From Streptomyces sp. LUP47B (GTDB lineage: Bacteria; Actinomycetota; Actinomycetes; Streptomycetales; Streptomycetaceae): 64,000 bases of DNA. The translations under genes and the position numbers were made by a program. This document shows, piece by piece, positions 33,632-43,382 of this stretch. Numbering within the stretch: the stretch's first letter is position 1; each line of letters begins with the position of its first letter. The stretch lies in NCBI RefSeq assembly GCF_001746295.1, contig NZ_MJAH01000006.1:427053-491052 (forward strand), in the 5' to 3' direction. The notes beneath the pieces are model-generated. The model had not been told where the DNA came from. It did not search any database and was given only the letters and a program-made list of their open reading frames with translations.

Positions 33632-34966
33632 ATGACCATCCCCTTGCTGCTCCTCGGAGCGGCGTTCCTGCTGATCCTCGCCAACGGCTTCTTCGTGGCG
33701 GCCGAGTTCGGCCTCGTCACCGTCGAGGCCACGGATGCCGAAAGGGCCGCCGCGGAAGGCGACCGGCGGGCCCGTCGGGTCGCCGACTCGCTCAAGGAGC
33801 TGTCCTTCCAGCTCTCCGGCACCCAGCTCGGCATCACCATCACCTCCCTCGTCGTCGGCATGCTCGCCGAACCGGCGCTCGCGGAACTGCTGCACGGCCC
33901 GTTCACGGCCGTCGGCGTCCCCGAGGGCGCGGTCTCCGGCGTGGCCGTCGTCGTCGGCATGCTGCTGGCCTCCGCCGTGCAGATGGTGATCGGCGAACTC
34001 GTGCCCAAGAACTGGGCGGTGTCCAAGCCGATGCAGGTCGCCCGCTTCGTCGCCGGCCCGCAGCACGCCTTCGCCCGGCTGTTCCGGCCGGTGATCGCCG
34101 CCCTGAACGCGGTCGCCAACCGCCTCGTCCGCGCGCTCGGCATCGAGCCCGCCGATGAACTGGCCTCCGCCCGCACCCCCGGCGAGCTGGTCTCCCTGGC
34201 CCGGCACTCGGCGCAGGCCGGCACCCTGGAACAGGACACCGCGGACCTCTTCGTCCGCACCCTGTCGCTCGCCGAGCTGACCGCCCAGCACGTCATGACC
34301 CCGCGCGTGAAGGTCAGCTCGCTCCAGGTCTCGGCCACCGCCGAGGACGTCGTCAACCTCACCCGCGCCACCGGGCTGTCCCGCTTCCCGGTCTACCGCG
34401 AGAAGATCGACGAGATCGTCGGCATGGCCCACCTCAAGGACGCGTTGGCGGTCCCCGTCCAGGACCGGCTGCGCACCCCCGTCTCCCGCATCGCCCGCCC
34501 GGCGCTGCTGGTGCCCGAGACACTCCCGGTCCAGCCCCTGCTCGCCCAGTTGCGCAGTGAGCAGCCCATCGCCGTCGTCGTCGACGAGTACGGCGGCACG
34601 GCCGGCGTGGTCACCCTGGAGGACATCGTCGAGGAGATCGTCGGCGAGGTCCGCGACGAGCACGACGGACAGGACGTCCCCGAACTCGCCGCCGCCCCGC
34701 CGGAGGACGGCCGCCTCACCTGGGACGCGGACGGCAGCTGCCGGGTCGACATCCTCCAGCGCATAGGTCTCGACGTGCCCGAGGGGCCGTACGAGACCGT
34801 CGCCGGGCTGGTCGCCGACCTGCTCGGCCGCATCCCCGCCGTCGGCGACCGGGCCGAGCTGCCCGGCTGGCGGCTCACCGTGCGCCAGGTCGGGCACTAC
34901 CGCGCCGAGCGGGTCCGCCTGGTCCGTCTGGTCCCCACGGTCAACGTCATGGAGGCCGCCCGATGA
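33632..34966 (+). CDS. CNNM/CorC-family membrane protein with CBS and CorC_HlyC domains
   Basis: The 444-residue protein has a CNNM (DUF21) transmembrane domain (about 1-190) with ANGFFVAAEFGLV and VIGELVPKNWAV. A CBS pair (about 215-340) contains HVMTPRVKVSSL and DEYGGTAGVVTLEDIVEEIVGE. A CorC_HlyC transporter-associated domain occupies about 355-435. Family members export magnesium or cobalt or control such transport, with ATP-Mg sensed by the CBS part. The next gene overlaps by four bases and encodes a shorter paralogue. Confidence 0.9.
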   Translation: MTIPLLLLGAAFLLILANGFFVAAEFGLVTVEATDAERAAAEGDRRARRVADSLKELSFQLSGTQLGITITSLVVGMLAEPALAELLHGPFTAVGVPEGAVSGVAVVVGMLLASAVQMVIGELVPKNWAVSKPMQVARFVAGPQHAFARLFRPVIAALNAVANRLVRALGIEPADELASARTPGELVSLARHSAQAGTLEQDTADLFVRTLSLAELTAQHVMTPRVKVSSLQVSATAEDVVNLTRATGLSRFPVYREKIDEIVGMAHLKDALAVPVQDRLRTPVSRIARPALLVPETLPVQPLLAQLRSEQPIAVVVDEYGGTAGVVTLEDIVEEIVGEVRDEHDGQDVPELAAAPPEDGRLTWDADGSCRVDILQRIGLDVPEGPYETVAGLVADLLGRIPAVGDRAELPGWRLTVRQVGHYRAERVRLVRLVPTVNVMEAAR

Positions 34967-36039
34967 GCGTGCTCCAACTCCTCTTCGCGGCGCTTCTCGT
35001 GCTCGCCAACGGGTTCTTCGTCGGCGCCGAGTTCGCCCTCGTCTCCGTGCGCCGCAGCCAGATCGAACCGCTCGGCACGGCGCGGGCCCGACAGGTGCTG
35101 TACGGCCTGGAGCGGCTCCCGCAGATGATGGCGGCGGCCCAGTTCGGCATCACGGTGTGCTCACTGACGCTCGGCGCGGTCGCCGAACCGACGGTCGCGC
35201 ACCTGCTGGAGCCGGTCTTCGAGTGGATACACCTGCCGCACGGCATGATCCACCCGCTGGGATACGTCATCGCCCTGGCCGCGGTGGTCTTCTTCCACCT
35301 CGTCATCGGCGAGATGGTCCCGAAGAACCTCGCGATGGCGGCCCCGGAGAAGGTCGCGCTGTGGCTCAGCCCCGGCCTGGTCTACTTCGCCCGCCTCTGC
35401 AGGCCGATCACCATCTCCCTCGGCGCCTGCGCCCGGGCCATCCTGCGGCTCTTCCACGTCGAGCCCAAGGACGAGGTCGAGGCCGTCTTCACGAGCGAAC
35501 AGCTGAACCGGCTGGTCGAGGACTCCGGCCAGGCGGGCCTGCTGGACCCCGAGGAACAGGAACGCCTCGAGGACGCGCTGGAACTGGGCTCGCGCCCGGT
35601 GACGGACGTCCTGCTGCGGCACGAGTCCCTGGTGACGGTGCGTCCCTCGGTGACCCCGGGCCAGATCATCGAGCTCACCGGCCGTACCGGGTACTCGCGC
35701 TTCCCCATCGCCGCGGAGAACGGCGCGTTCATGGGGTACCTGCATGTGAAGGACGTACTGGATCTGGAGGACTCGCAGCGGGCGGTGCCCCAGCAGATCT
35801 GGCGGCCGATGACGAAGCTCCGCTCCGACCTGCCGCTGGATGACGCCCTCACGGTGATGCGGCGCGCGGCCACGCACTTGGCCCAGGTGGCGGACGGGTC
35901 CGGGAAGGTGCTGGGTCTGGTGGCCCTGGAGGACGTACTGGAACTGCTGGTCGGTGAGGTACGGGACCCTGCGCACCGGGAGCTGCCGGAGGTCCGGGTC
36001 ACCGAGCCCCGTAGCAGCGAGGAGGCGTTGGCGTCGTAG
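34963..36039 (+). CDS. CNNM-family membrane protein with CBS pair, lacking the CorC_HlyC domain
   Basis: The 358-residue paralogue of the preceding gene has a CNNM membrane domain (ANGFFVGAEFALVSVRR, VIGEMVPKNLAM) and a CBS pair (TDVLLRHESLVTV to GLVALEDVLELLVGEV). It stops right after the second CBS motif, about 85 residues shorter than its neighbour. The ATGA overlap suggests the two are made in equal amounts and form a heterodimer. The transported ion is not shown by sequence. Confidence 0.88.
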   Translation: MSVLQLLFAALLVLANGFFVGAEFALVSVRRSQIEPLGTARARQVLYGLERLPQMMAAAQFGITVCSLTLGAVAEPTVAHLLEPVFEWIHLPHGMIHPLGYVIALAAVVFFHLVIGEMVPKNLAMAAPEKVALWLSPGLVYFARLCRPITISLGACARAILRLFHVEPKDEVEAVFTSEQLNRLVEDSGQAGLLDPEEQERLEDALELGSRPVTDVLLRHESLVTVRPSVTPGQIIELTGRTGYSRFPIAAENGAFMGYLHVKDVLDLEDSQRAVPQQIWRPMTKLRSDLPLDDALTVMRRAATHLAQVADGSGKVLGLVALEDVLELLVGEVRDPAHRELPEVRVTEPRSSEEALAS

Positions 36040-36047
36040 TTGTTCGG

Positions 36048-36177
36048 CTGCGGGCCGGTGGGGGCTGGGCGCGCAGTTCCCCGCGCCCCTGGGTGGGTGC
36101 AGGCCATGCATGCCTAGCTGTACCCACTGCTTTTAGGGGCGCGGGGAACTGCGCGACAAGCCCCCACCGGCCCGCGG
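36048..36177. repeat. Long inverted repeat between convergent genes, member of a dispersed Streptomyces family
   Basis: Arms of about 42 bp (36049-36090 and 36135-36175) carry GGGCCGGTGGGGGCT, GCGCAGTTCCCCGCGCCCCT and their complements. They enclose a 44-nt loop with smaller stems (GTGGGTGCA/TGTACCCAC). It would form a very stable hairpin and stop transcription from both sides. The core AGGGGCGCGGGGAACTGCGC recurs at 57217, and I recall it as very common between Streptomyces genes. Confidence 0.88.
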
Positions 36178-36185
36178 TCAACGAA

Positions 36186-38048
36186 CTACATCGCCGACGG
36201 ATCCTGCGGCCCCCGCCCCGACAGGACCTCCCCGTACGCCTGCATCAGGTCCGGCAACCGCAACGTCGACAAGTCGTCCCGGCTCAGCATCCCCGGATAC
36301 GTCGACAACCGGAGATCCCGATACGCGCAGCTCTTCTCGTACAGCGTGCGCAGGAACCGCCCGTTGCCCAGTTCGTCGATCCACCCCTGGTCCACCACGT
36401 GCCCGGCGATGGAGCGCAGCTCGTCCAGCGCCTCCTCGTCCCAGATGTCGCCGTTCTCCGCCGCCAGCACCTCGCCGATGGAGGTGAGTTCGAGCGGGCG
36501 GTACGACGGGAAGTCGACGCGGGTCGTGAAGCGGGACGACAGTCCGGGGTTCGCGGCCAGCAGACGGTCCATGCCCTCCGGGTAGCCCGCCAGGATCACG
36601 ACCAGGTGGTCCCGGTTGTCCTCGGCCCTCTTCAGCAGCACCTGGAGCGCCTCGTCGCCGTACGCGTCCCCCTTGCCGTAACCGGAGTTGGAGAGCGAGT
36701 ACGCCTCGTCGACGAAGAGCACCCCGCCGAGGGCCGAGTCGATGAGTTCGTTGGCCTTCACGGCCGTCTGGCCGAGGTACTCCCCGACCAGATCCGCCCG
36801 CTGCGCCTCGACGAGATGGTCACCGCCGAGCAGTCCGAGGGCGTAGAAGACGCGGCCCAGGATGCGGGCCACCGTGGTCTTGCCGGTGCCGGAGGGGCCG
36901 GAGAAGACGAAGTGACGCTTGGGCGGCTGGACCGGCAGGCCCTGCCCGGTGCGCAGCCGGGCCATGTTCAACTGGGCGGAGAGCGCTTTGACCTGGCGCT
37001 TCACCGGTTCGAGTCCCACCATGCGCTCGAGCTCGGTGAGCGCCTCCTCCAGTAAGACGGGATCGGTGGGCCCGGCGGGCAGCGGCCCCACGGGCGGGCC
37101 GGACCTCTCGCGTCCGGCCGGATCGGTCATCGAGGGCAGGGGACCGGTCGGCGGCTCGGGATCGGAGAGCTTCAGCTCCCGACCCTCGATGCCGAACAGC
37201 GGATCCATCCCATCGGGCCCCTCCAGCATGTCCTGCCCGAACCCGGTGAGCGTGATCGCCGCGAGGTCGGCGGAGTCGTCGTACCCGTCGCCCTCGGCGA
37301 TCGCGGCGAGCCGGGCCGAGGTGTCCATGAAGGCGGGGTCCACGCGGTGCACGGCCCGGTACAGGGGGAGGGCGGCGGCGGACCGGCCGGTGCCCTCGTG
37401 CGCCCGGGCCAGCCAGTACCGCAGTTCCTTGCGCTGGGGCTGTTCGCTGCGGCAGCGCATCAGGGCCGCCGAGAGCAGCGGTTCGGCCTGGCCGTACATT
37501 TCCAGACGGACCCGGGCCATGCCGCCGAACAGCCCGGCCTCGATGCCGAGCATGGCGTCGTCGATCAGCGGGTCGGTGTGCCGGACCAGCTGCTCCCAGT
37601 CCTTGACGAGATAGGCACGGCAGGCGTGCAGGAAACGGACCTGGTGGTCGGTGTCCACCGGGGGCAGGCCCGCGAGGGCCCGGTCCAGTTCGGGGACATG
37701 GCGGCCGTCCAGCCAGTGCGAGGCGTGCGCGAGGAGCAGGTCACGCGGGCTCTCCAGCACCGGTTGGACCCACCAGCCCAGCCAGTACCAGGAGTTGAGG
37801 GTGCGCCGGTGCCGGGCGCGCTGTTCGCCGAAACGCTCGCGGTGCCGGAACATCCGCAGCAGCGCGGTCGTCGTGTCGACGCGCAGCGCGTGCAGTCCGA
37901 GCCAGCCGTCGGCCATCCCGGGATCGATGCGCACCGCGGCCCGGAACTCCTCCTCGGCCTGCGGATAGGCGCCCATCGTGTAGGCGTCCACACCTCGCAG
38001 CCAGGCGAGGTCGGCCGGGGCCTCGGGGCCCTGCGTGCCGAAATCCAT
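36186..38048 (-). CDS. AAA ATPase of the CbxX/CfqX-EccA type with N-terminal TPR-like region
   Basis: The 620-residue protein has a helical TPR-like N-terminal half (about 1-300) and a C-terminal AAA domain. Walker A GPSGTGKTT lies near 385, Walker B is VLFVDEAYSL, and a sensor-like NPGLSSRF is also visible. This is the layout of EccA, the cytosolic ATPase of type VII secretion. No ecc or esx genes adjoin, so its role is open. The ATG at 38048 (MDFGTQGPEA) follows GGGGGA at a normal distance. A GTG 23 codons upstream lacks a site. A possible promoter box TACGAT lies at 38189-38184. Confidence 0.85.
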   Translation of the reverse strand: MDFGTQGPEAPADLAWLRGVDAYTMGAYPQAEEEFRAAVRIDPGMADGWLGLHALRVDTTTALLRMFRHRERFGEQRARHRRTLNSWYWLGWWVQPVLESPRDLLLAHASHWLDGRHVPELDRALAGLPPVDTDHQVRFLHACRAYLVKDWEQLVRHTDPLIDDAMLGIEAGLFGGMARVRLEMYGQAEPLLSAALMRCRSEQPQRKELRYWLARAHEGTGRSAAALPLYRAVHRVDPAFMDTSARLAAIAEGDGYDDSADLAAITLTGFGQDMLEGPDGMDPLFGIEGRELKLSDPEPPTGPLPSMTDPAGRERSGPPVGPLPAGPTDPVLLEEALTELERMVGLEPVKRQVKALSAQLNMARLRTGQGLPVQPPKRHFVFSGPSGTGKTTVARILGRVFYALGLLGGDHLVEAQRADLVGEYLGQTAVKANELIDSALGGVLFVDEAYSLSNSGYGKGDAYGDEALQVLLKRAEDNRDHLVVILAGYPEGMDRLLAANPGLSSRFTTRVDFPSYRPLELTSIGEVLAAENGDIWDEEALDELRSIAGHVVDQGWIDELGNGRFLRTLYEKSCAYRDLRLSTYPGMLSRDDLSTLRLPDLMQAYGEVLSGRGPQDPSAM

Positions 38049-38327
38049 CACGTCCCCCACAAACCGTGCCCCCGTGGCTTCACCACCGGGCCGACGCCCG
38101 GTGGCCGCCTTCGTCAACCACTGTGCCGCGGACCGCAGTTGCGACGGTGCGCAGAGCAGTCGTCCGAAGGTCGCACCGAGGGCATCGTACCTGCGGTGGT
38201 GTCGCCCGCCGTAGGGTGCCGCACAGGCCGTTTGACGAGGTGGGAGCAGATGAGGCGCACCACGGATGGTTACCGAGGGTGAGCGAACGGCGCCTCACGG
38301 CGTCCGGAAATCCGTGTGAGGGCAGAA

Positions 38328-38365
38328 CGAAGCCCCCGATCACGGGGGAACAACCGGGGGCTTCG
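38328..38365 (-). terminator. Hairpin terminator of the kinase gene
   Basis: CGAAGCCCCCG and CGGGGGCTTCG form a perfect 11-bp stem, followed leftward by TTCTGCCC. A second inverted repeat (CCTCACGG/CCGTGTGAGG) lies at 38293-38321. The 38049-38480 gap otherwise holds the upstream region of the AAA gene. I see no credible gene in it. Confidence 0.7.
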
Positions 38366-38480
38366 CGACTGCGGGCGACCTCGAACGGCCGCACATTCAG
38401 AACGTAAGACCTGTACGGCCCCTCGGTCAAGCGGAGTTGGGCGACTCAGGCAAGTTCCTGGCGGAGGGTCCTTCACAGGT

Positions 38481-39101
38481 TCAACACATCGCCGATGGGT
38501 CGTCACCGTGTGTGATCCCGCGGTCCGGTCCAATGGTCCCCGCAGGCCCACTGGCGATCGTGTACCCCTTCTGACACTGCCGTACCAGTAGGTCGGCGAA
38601 GGGCCGGGAGGGGTCTTCGGCGAAATGCCGCTGTTCCGCCACGACCCATCCGTCCCAGAACTCCCGCAGCTCCGCCCCGTCCCGGGAGCGCCCGCGTGCC
38701 CAGGACTCCTCGCGGGACAGCTCCATCCACAGCAGCCGCGCCAGGTGCGGCCGCAGCGCGCGGCGGCCCGCGCCGACCCCCTCCAGAAGGATGACCGGCC
38801 CGGGCGGCAGGGCGCGGGGCGGCCCGAAGCGGCGGGCGTGCCAGTCGTAGACGGCGTAGTGCGCGGTCTCGCCGCGGCCGAGCGGGGTGATCACCTCACT
38901 CAGCAGCCGCCCGGTCCAGTCGAACAGTTCGTCGTGACTGGCGATGTCGTCGAGGCGCAGCACCGGCGCGCCGCCGAGGGCGTCGGCCAGATGTCCGGCG
39001 AACGTGGACTTACCGGAGCCGGCATGCCCGTCGACGCCGATCAGACGGACCGGACCACAGGACGGAGGCAGTCGAAGGAGCCGGGAGGCGAGGTCGTGGA
39101 T
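38481..39101 (-). CDS. Uridine-kinase-like P-loop kinase with no ordinary start codon before the P-loop
   Basis: The frame encodes VRLIGVDGHAGSGKSTF, a P-loop of the uridine kinase/phosphoribulokinase family, then LRLDDIASHDELFDW and VILLEGVGAGRRALRP. This is typical of a small actinobacterial kinase of about 200 residues. Between the upstream in-frame stop at 39195-39197 and the P-loop there is no ATG, GTG or TTG. AGGA at 39113-39110 is followed after 6 nt by ATC (39101), used here as the nominal start. CTG codons at 39071 and 39149 are alternatives. A start at GTG 38963 would delete the P-loop and cannot give an active kinase. TAGACT at 39154-39149 could be its -10 box. Confidence 0.65.
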   Translation of the reverse strand: MHDLASRLLRLPPSCGPVRLIGVDGHAGSGKSTFAGHLADALGGAPVLRLDDIASHDELFDWTGRLLSEVITPLGRGETAHYAVYDWHARRFGPPRALPPGPVILLEGVGAGRRALRPHLARLLWMELSREESWARGRSRDGAELREFWDGWVVAEQRHFAEDPSRPFADLLVRQCQKGYTIASGPAGTIGPDRGITHGDDPSAMC

Positions 39102-39335
39102 GACGGTTCCTGGGGACGGGCGAAGGGACGGACGGGTGGCCGCGGCCAGTCTAGTGACGGCCCGCCCCCGGCGGCGGAAGCGCAGCTTCCCAGGTCATGC
39201 CAGTGGACGAGACCAATATTCGTGGGCGTGGCATGGGCCGAAGTGCTGGCAGGAGCATGCCGCCTCATCCATAGTTGGCGCACAACCGTGCATTGGACCC
39301 GCCCCGACTCGGACACCCTGGGGGTCTTCCCACCC

Positions 39336-40697
39336 ATGAGCAGAGCCGAACAGCCGTCCCGCAGAACCGTTCTGGCCGTCGCGGTCGCCGCCGCGGTGGC
39401 CGGCAGCGCGGGCCCCGCGGCCGCCGCCGGCAGCGCGGCCGACGCGGCACCCGACGAGACCGCCGCCCGCCTGGTCGACAACCACGCCTGGACCACGTAC
39501 AGCGACTGGCGCAGTGGCACCGCGAAGGGCACCCGTGTCGTCGCCGGCAGCCGCCCCGGCGTCGTGATGGGCGCCCCCGCGGGCACCACCGAGTACACCG
39601 ACCCGCACACCGGGACCACCGCCACCTGGGAGTACGCGACCTGGACCTCCCCGGTCCACGAGCTCGCCGTGCCCTCGACCGAGGTGATCGCCTCCTGGAA
39701 CGCCCGCACCCCGGCCGGCACCTGGATCCAGATCGAGCTCCAGGGGACGTACTCCGACGACACGGCGACCCCCTGGTACGTGATGGGGCGCTGGGCGGCC
39801 GGCGACGGTGACATCAAGCGCACCTCGGTCGACGACCAGACCGACGACAAGAGCACGATCTGGACGGACACCTTCGCCATCGACGACCCGTCGACGGGGC
39901 TGCGCCTGGCGTCGTACCGGCTGCGGCTGACCCTGTACCGCAAGCCCGGCACGAAGACCACGCCGACCGTCTGGCGGCTGGGCGCGATGGGCTCGGACGT
40001 CCCCGACCGCTTCACGGTCCCGGCCTCCGCACCCGGCCTCGCCCATGAGCTGATCGTCCCGCGCTACTCGCAGGAGATCCACGCGGGTCAGTACCCGGAG
40101 TACGACAACGGCGGCGAGGCCTGGTGCAGCCCCACCTCCTCGCAGATGATCATCGAGTACTGGGGCGGCCGGCTCACCGGGGAGCAACTGGCCTGGGTCG
40201 ACCCGTCGTACACGGACCCGCAGGTCTGCCACGCGGCCCGGTACACCTACGACTACCAGTACGCGGGCTGCGGCAACTGGCCGTTCAACGCGGCCTACGC
40301 GGCCACCTTCAAGGACCTGCAGGGCGTGGTGACCCGGCTCGGCTCGCTCACCGACCTGGAGACGCTGATCGCGGCCGGTATCCCGGCCATAACGTCCCAG
40401 TCGTTCCTCAAGGAGGAGCTCACGGGGGCGGGTTACGGCACCTCCGGCCATCTGATGACCGTCATCGGCTTCACCGTCGAGGGCGATGTGATCGCCAACG
40501 ACCCGGCCTCGCCCGGCGACACGGCGGTGCGGCGCGTCTACAAGCGGCGCGAGTGGGAGAACATCTGGCTGCGCACCAAGCGGTACAACGCCAGTGGCAA
40601 GGTCGTCTCCGGCACCGGAGGCGTCTGTTATCTGTACTTCCCCGCCCGTCCGACCGCGCGCCAGCGCAAGGCGCTCGCGGCGGTGGGTGTGCGCTGA
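39336..40697 (+). CDS. Tat-exported C39-like cysteine peptidase
   Basis: The 453-residue precursor has a twin-arginine signal (SRRTVLAVAVAAAVAG, Arg9-Arg10) ending near AAA. A beta-rich N-terminal region precedes a C-terminal Peptidase_C39_2 domain. Likely catalytic residues are Cys264 (EAWCSPTSSQM), His372 (TSGHLMTVIGF) and Asp389 (ANDPAS). Export of a folded protein by Tat fits. The substrate is unknown. No clear ribosome site precedes the ATG. It is divergent from the kinase gene. Confidence 0.85.
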   Translation: MSRAEQPSRRTVLAVAVAAAVAGSAGPAAAAGSAADAAPDETAARLVDNHAWTTYSDWRSGTAKGTRVVAGSRPGVVMGAPAGTTEYTDPHTGTTATWEYATWTSPVHELAVPSTEVIASWNARTPAGTWIQIELQGTYSDDTATPWYVMGRWAAGDGDIKRTSVDDQTDDKSTIWTDTFAIDDPSTGLRLASYRLRLTLYRKPGTKTTPTVWRLGAMGSDVPDRFTVPASAPGLAHELIVPRYSQEIHAGQYPEYDNGGEAWCSPTSSQMIIEYWGGRLTGEQLAWVDPSYTDPQVCHAARYTYDYQYAGCGNWPFNAAYAATFKDLQGVVTRLGSLTDLETLIAAGIPAITSQSFLKEELTGAGYGTSGHLMTVIGFTVEGDVIANDPASPGDTAVRRVYKRREWENIWLRTKRYNASGKVVSGTGGVCYLYFPARPTARQRKALAAVGVR

Positions 40698-40708
40698 GTC
40701 GACCCGGT

Positions 40709-40736
40709 ACGGCCCCCGGTGTCTGCCGGGGGCCGT
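40709..40736 (+). terminator. Hairpin terminator after the C39-like peptidase
   Basis: ACGGCCCCCGG and CCGGGGGCCGT form a perfect 11-bp stem with a 6-nt loop, 12 bp after the stop codon. Confidence 0.75.
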
Positions 40737-40837
40737 TCGCTGTGACCAAGGTCTCGGCCGCAAAAGCGACCGGGAGTGGCAAGGTGGACGAATCGGCGGG
40801 GGATTCCGGCCAGTACACCCGAGATCAGCGAGACGCC

Positions 40838-40978
40838 ATGACCGCACACTCAGCCACAGCCGCCCGTGCCCGCACCGGTGGCCCCCAGGACGACGGTCCG
40901 AAGCTCCTCGAACATGTCGCGGGCTGGGCCCTCGTCGCGGTGATCGCGATGCTGGTCACGCAGCTCGGTCTGCTGTGA
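40838..40978 (+). CDS. Very small membrane protein (SCO1431-type)
   Basis: The 46-residue protein has a charged N-terminal half and one hydrophobic helix at the end (GWALVAVIAMLVTQLGLL). It sits between the peptidase and the TetR gene, the same place as the small SCO1431-type membrane protein I recall from S. coelicolor. No function is known. A weak GCGAGA precedes the ATG. Confidence 0.65.
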   Translation: MTAHSATAARARTGGPQDDGPKLLEHVAGWALVAVIAMLVTQLGLL

Positions 40979-40984
40979 CCTGAT

Positions 40985-41008
40985 CCGTAGTTGACTGACA
41001 TACTGCGG
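40985..41008 (+). promoter_or_regulatory. Imperfect dyad upstream of the TetR gene
   Basis: CCGTAGT-N10-ACTGCGG (6 of 7 pairs) contains CTGACATACTG. A close relative, CTGACATACCGTCAG, occurs at 44880-44894. It may be an autoregulatory TetR operator. Confidence 0.35.
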
Positions 41009-41043
41009 ATGTCCCGCCGCCAGCCCGAGACCAGGGTCGAAAC

Positions 41044-41703
41044 TTGAATATCAGTGATCAGCGTGAAGCCCGGCCGCGGGCGCGCGGCACCGAGCGCTCG
41101 GTGGCTCGCCGCGCCGAACTCATCACCATCGGGCGCAAGTTGTTCGCGGACACGTCCTACGACGCGCTCTCCATGGATGACATCGCCCGCCAGGCGCATG
41201 TCGCCAAGGGGCTGATCTACTACTACTTCCAGTCCAAGCGGGGCTACTACCTGGCGATCATCCAGGACTCCGTGGCCGACCTGGTCACCTACGCGGCGAG
41301 CGGCCTCGAAATGGGGCAGGTGGACCGCGTCCAGCGCACTCTGGACAGCTATCTGCGCTACGCCGAGCACAACCAGGCGGCCTACCGCACCATCGTCAGC
41401 GGCGGTGTCGGTTTCGACACCGAGGTACACGCCATCCGGGACGGGGTGCGCGACGCGATCGTCGCGACCATCGCCGACGGGGCGTACGGCCGTACCGACA
41501 TCTCTCCGCTGGCCCGCATGGGCCTGCTCGCCTGGGTGTGCAGTGTCGAGGGTGCCACCCTCGACTGGATCGACGGCCCGCCCCAGCTCTCCCGCGACAC
41601 CATGCGCGACCTCCTGGTGAAGACGCTCGGCGCCTCGATGCGTGCCATCGAGGAGATGGACCCGACCCACCCGGCTCCGGCACCGGCCCGCCGCGACGGC
41701 TGA
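41044..41703 (+). CDS. TetR-family transcriptional regulator
   Basis: The 219-residue protein has a standard TetR N-terminal DNA-binding domain (about 22-70, DALSMDDIARQAHVAKGLIYYYFQSKRGYYLAII) and a helical ligand domain. A TTG start at 41044 is used because no ATG or better GTG precedes the helix-turn-helix region, with AGGGTCG a few bases upstream. The ligand is unknown. It converges on the chitinase gene. Confidence 0.86.
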   Translation: MNISDQREARPRARGTERSVARRAELITIGRKLFADTSYDALSMDDIARQAHVAKGLIYYYFQSKRGYYLAIIQDSVADLVTYAASGLEMGQVDRVQRTLDSYLRYAEHNQAAYRTIVSGGVGFDTEVHAIRDGVRDAIVATIADGAYGRTDISPLARMGLLAWVCSVEGATLDWIDGPPQLSRDTMRDLLVKTLGASMRAIEEMDPTHPAPAPARRDG

Positions 41704-41740
41704 GGCCGACCGTCCGCCATGACGGCTGACGGCCGACCGG

Positions 41741-41772
41741 TTGGGGCGGAGGCTCGTGGTCCCCCGCCCCAA
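41741..41772. terminator. Bidirectional terminator between the TetR and chitinase genes
   Basis: TTGGGGCGG and CCGCCCCAA form a perfect 9-bp stem. The left arm ends in AA/TT, giving a short T-run in either direction. It lies between two convergent stop codons. Confidence 0.75.
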
Positions 41773-41789
41773 GTCCCTCTAGGGTCCGG

Positions 41790-43022
<1,233 letters not shown>

Positions 43023-43108
43023 CGGTGTCTCCTCGTGGGGGAGAGGGGAACGCCAGCCGATCGGCATGGACGCGGCCGATTGGCATGAACGCGGAAAGCG
43101 TTGCCGGA

Positions 43109-43149
43109 ACAGTAGGAGGACTAGACCACCGCGTCAATGGTTCGGACCA
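43109..43149 (-). promoter_or_regulatory. Chitinase promoter with paired 12-bp elements (DasR/chitin control)
   Basis: TTGACG (43137-43132), a 17-nt spacer and TACTGT (43114-43109) form the promoter on the reverse strand. TGGTCCGAACCA (43149-43138) abuts the -35 box and TGGTCTAGTCCT (43128-43117) lies in the spacer, 21 bp apart. Such direct repeats are known from Streptomyces chitinase promoters. They mediate chitin induction, glucose repression and DasR binding. Confidence 0.82.
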
Positions 43150-43382
43150 ATCCCGAGTCGATTCCTCGCCGACTGTCGGCGCCCTGGGCTATCTTGAAGT
43201 GAGCGGTCGTTAACCAGTGACCGGGTGTCTCCGATCGGGCATACTCACAGGACGCAGCCGCTGGTCAGCAGCTTCCGTGACCCGGGAGACGCGAGCAGCG
43301 ACCGGAGTCCAGTGAGACCGGCGGCGCCGCCCCACCCCACGGCGTGCGTCCGTCAGCGCCCTACAGGGAGGAGAGCGTCGCC

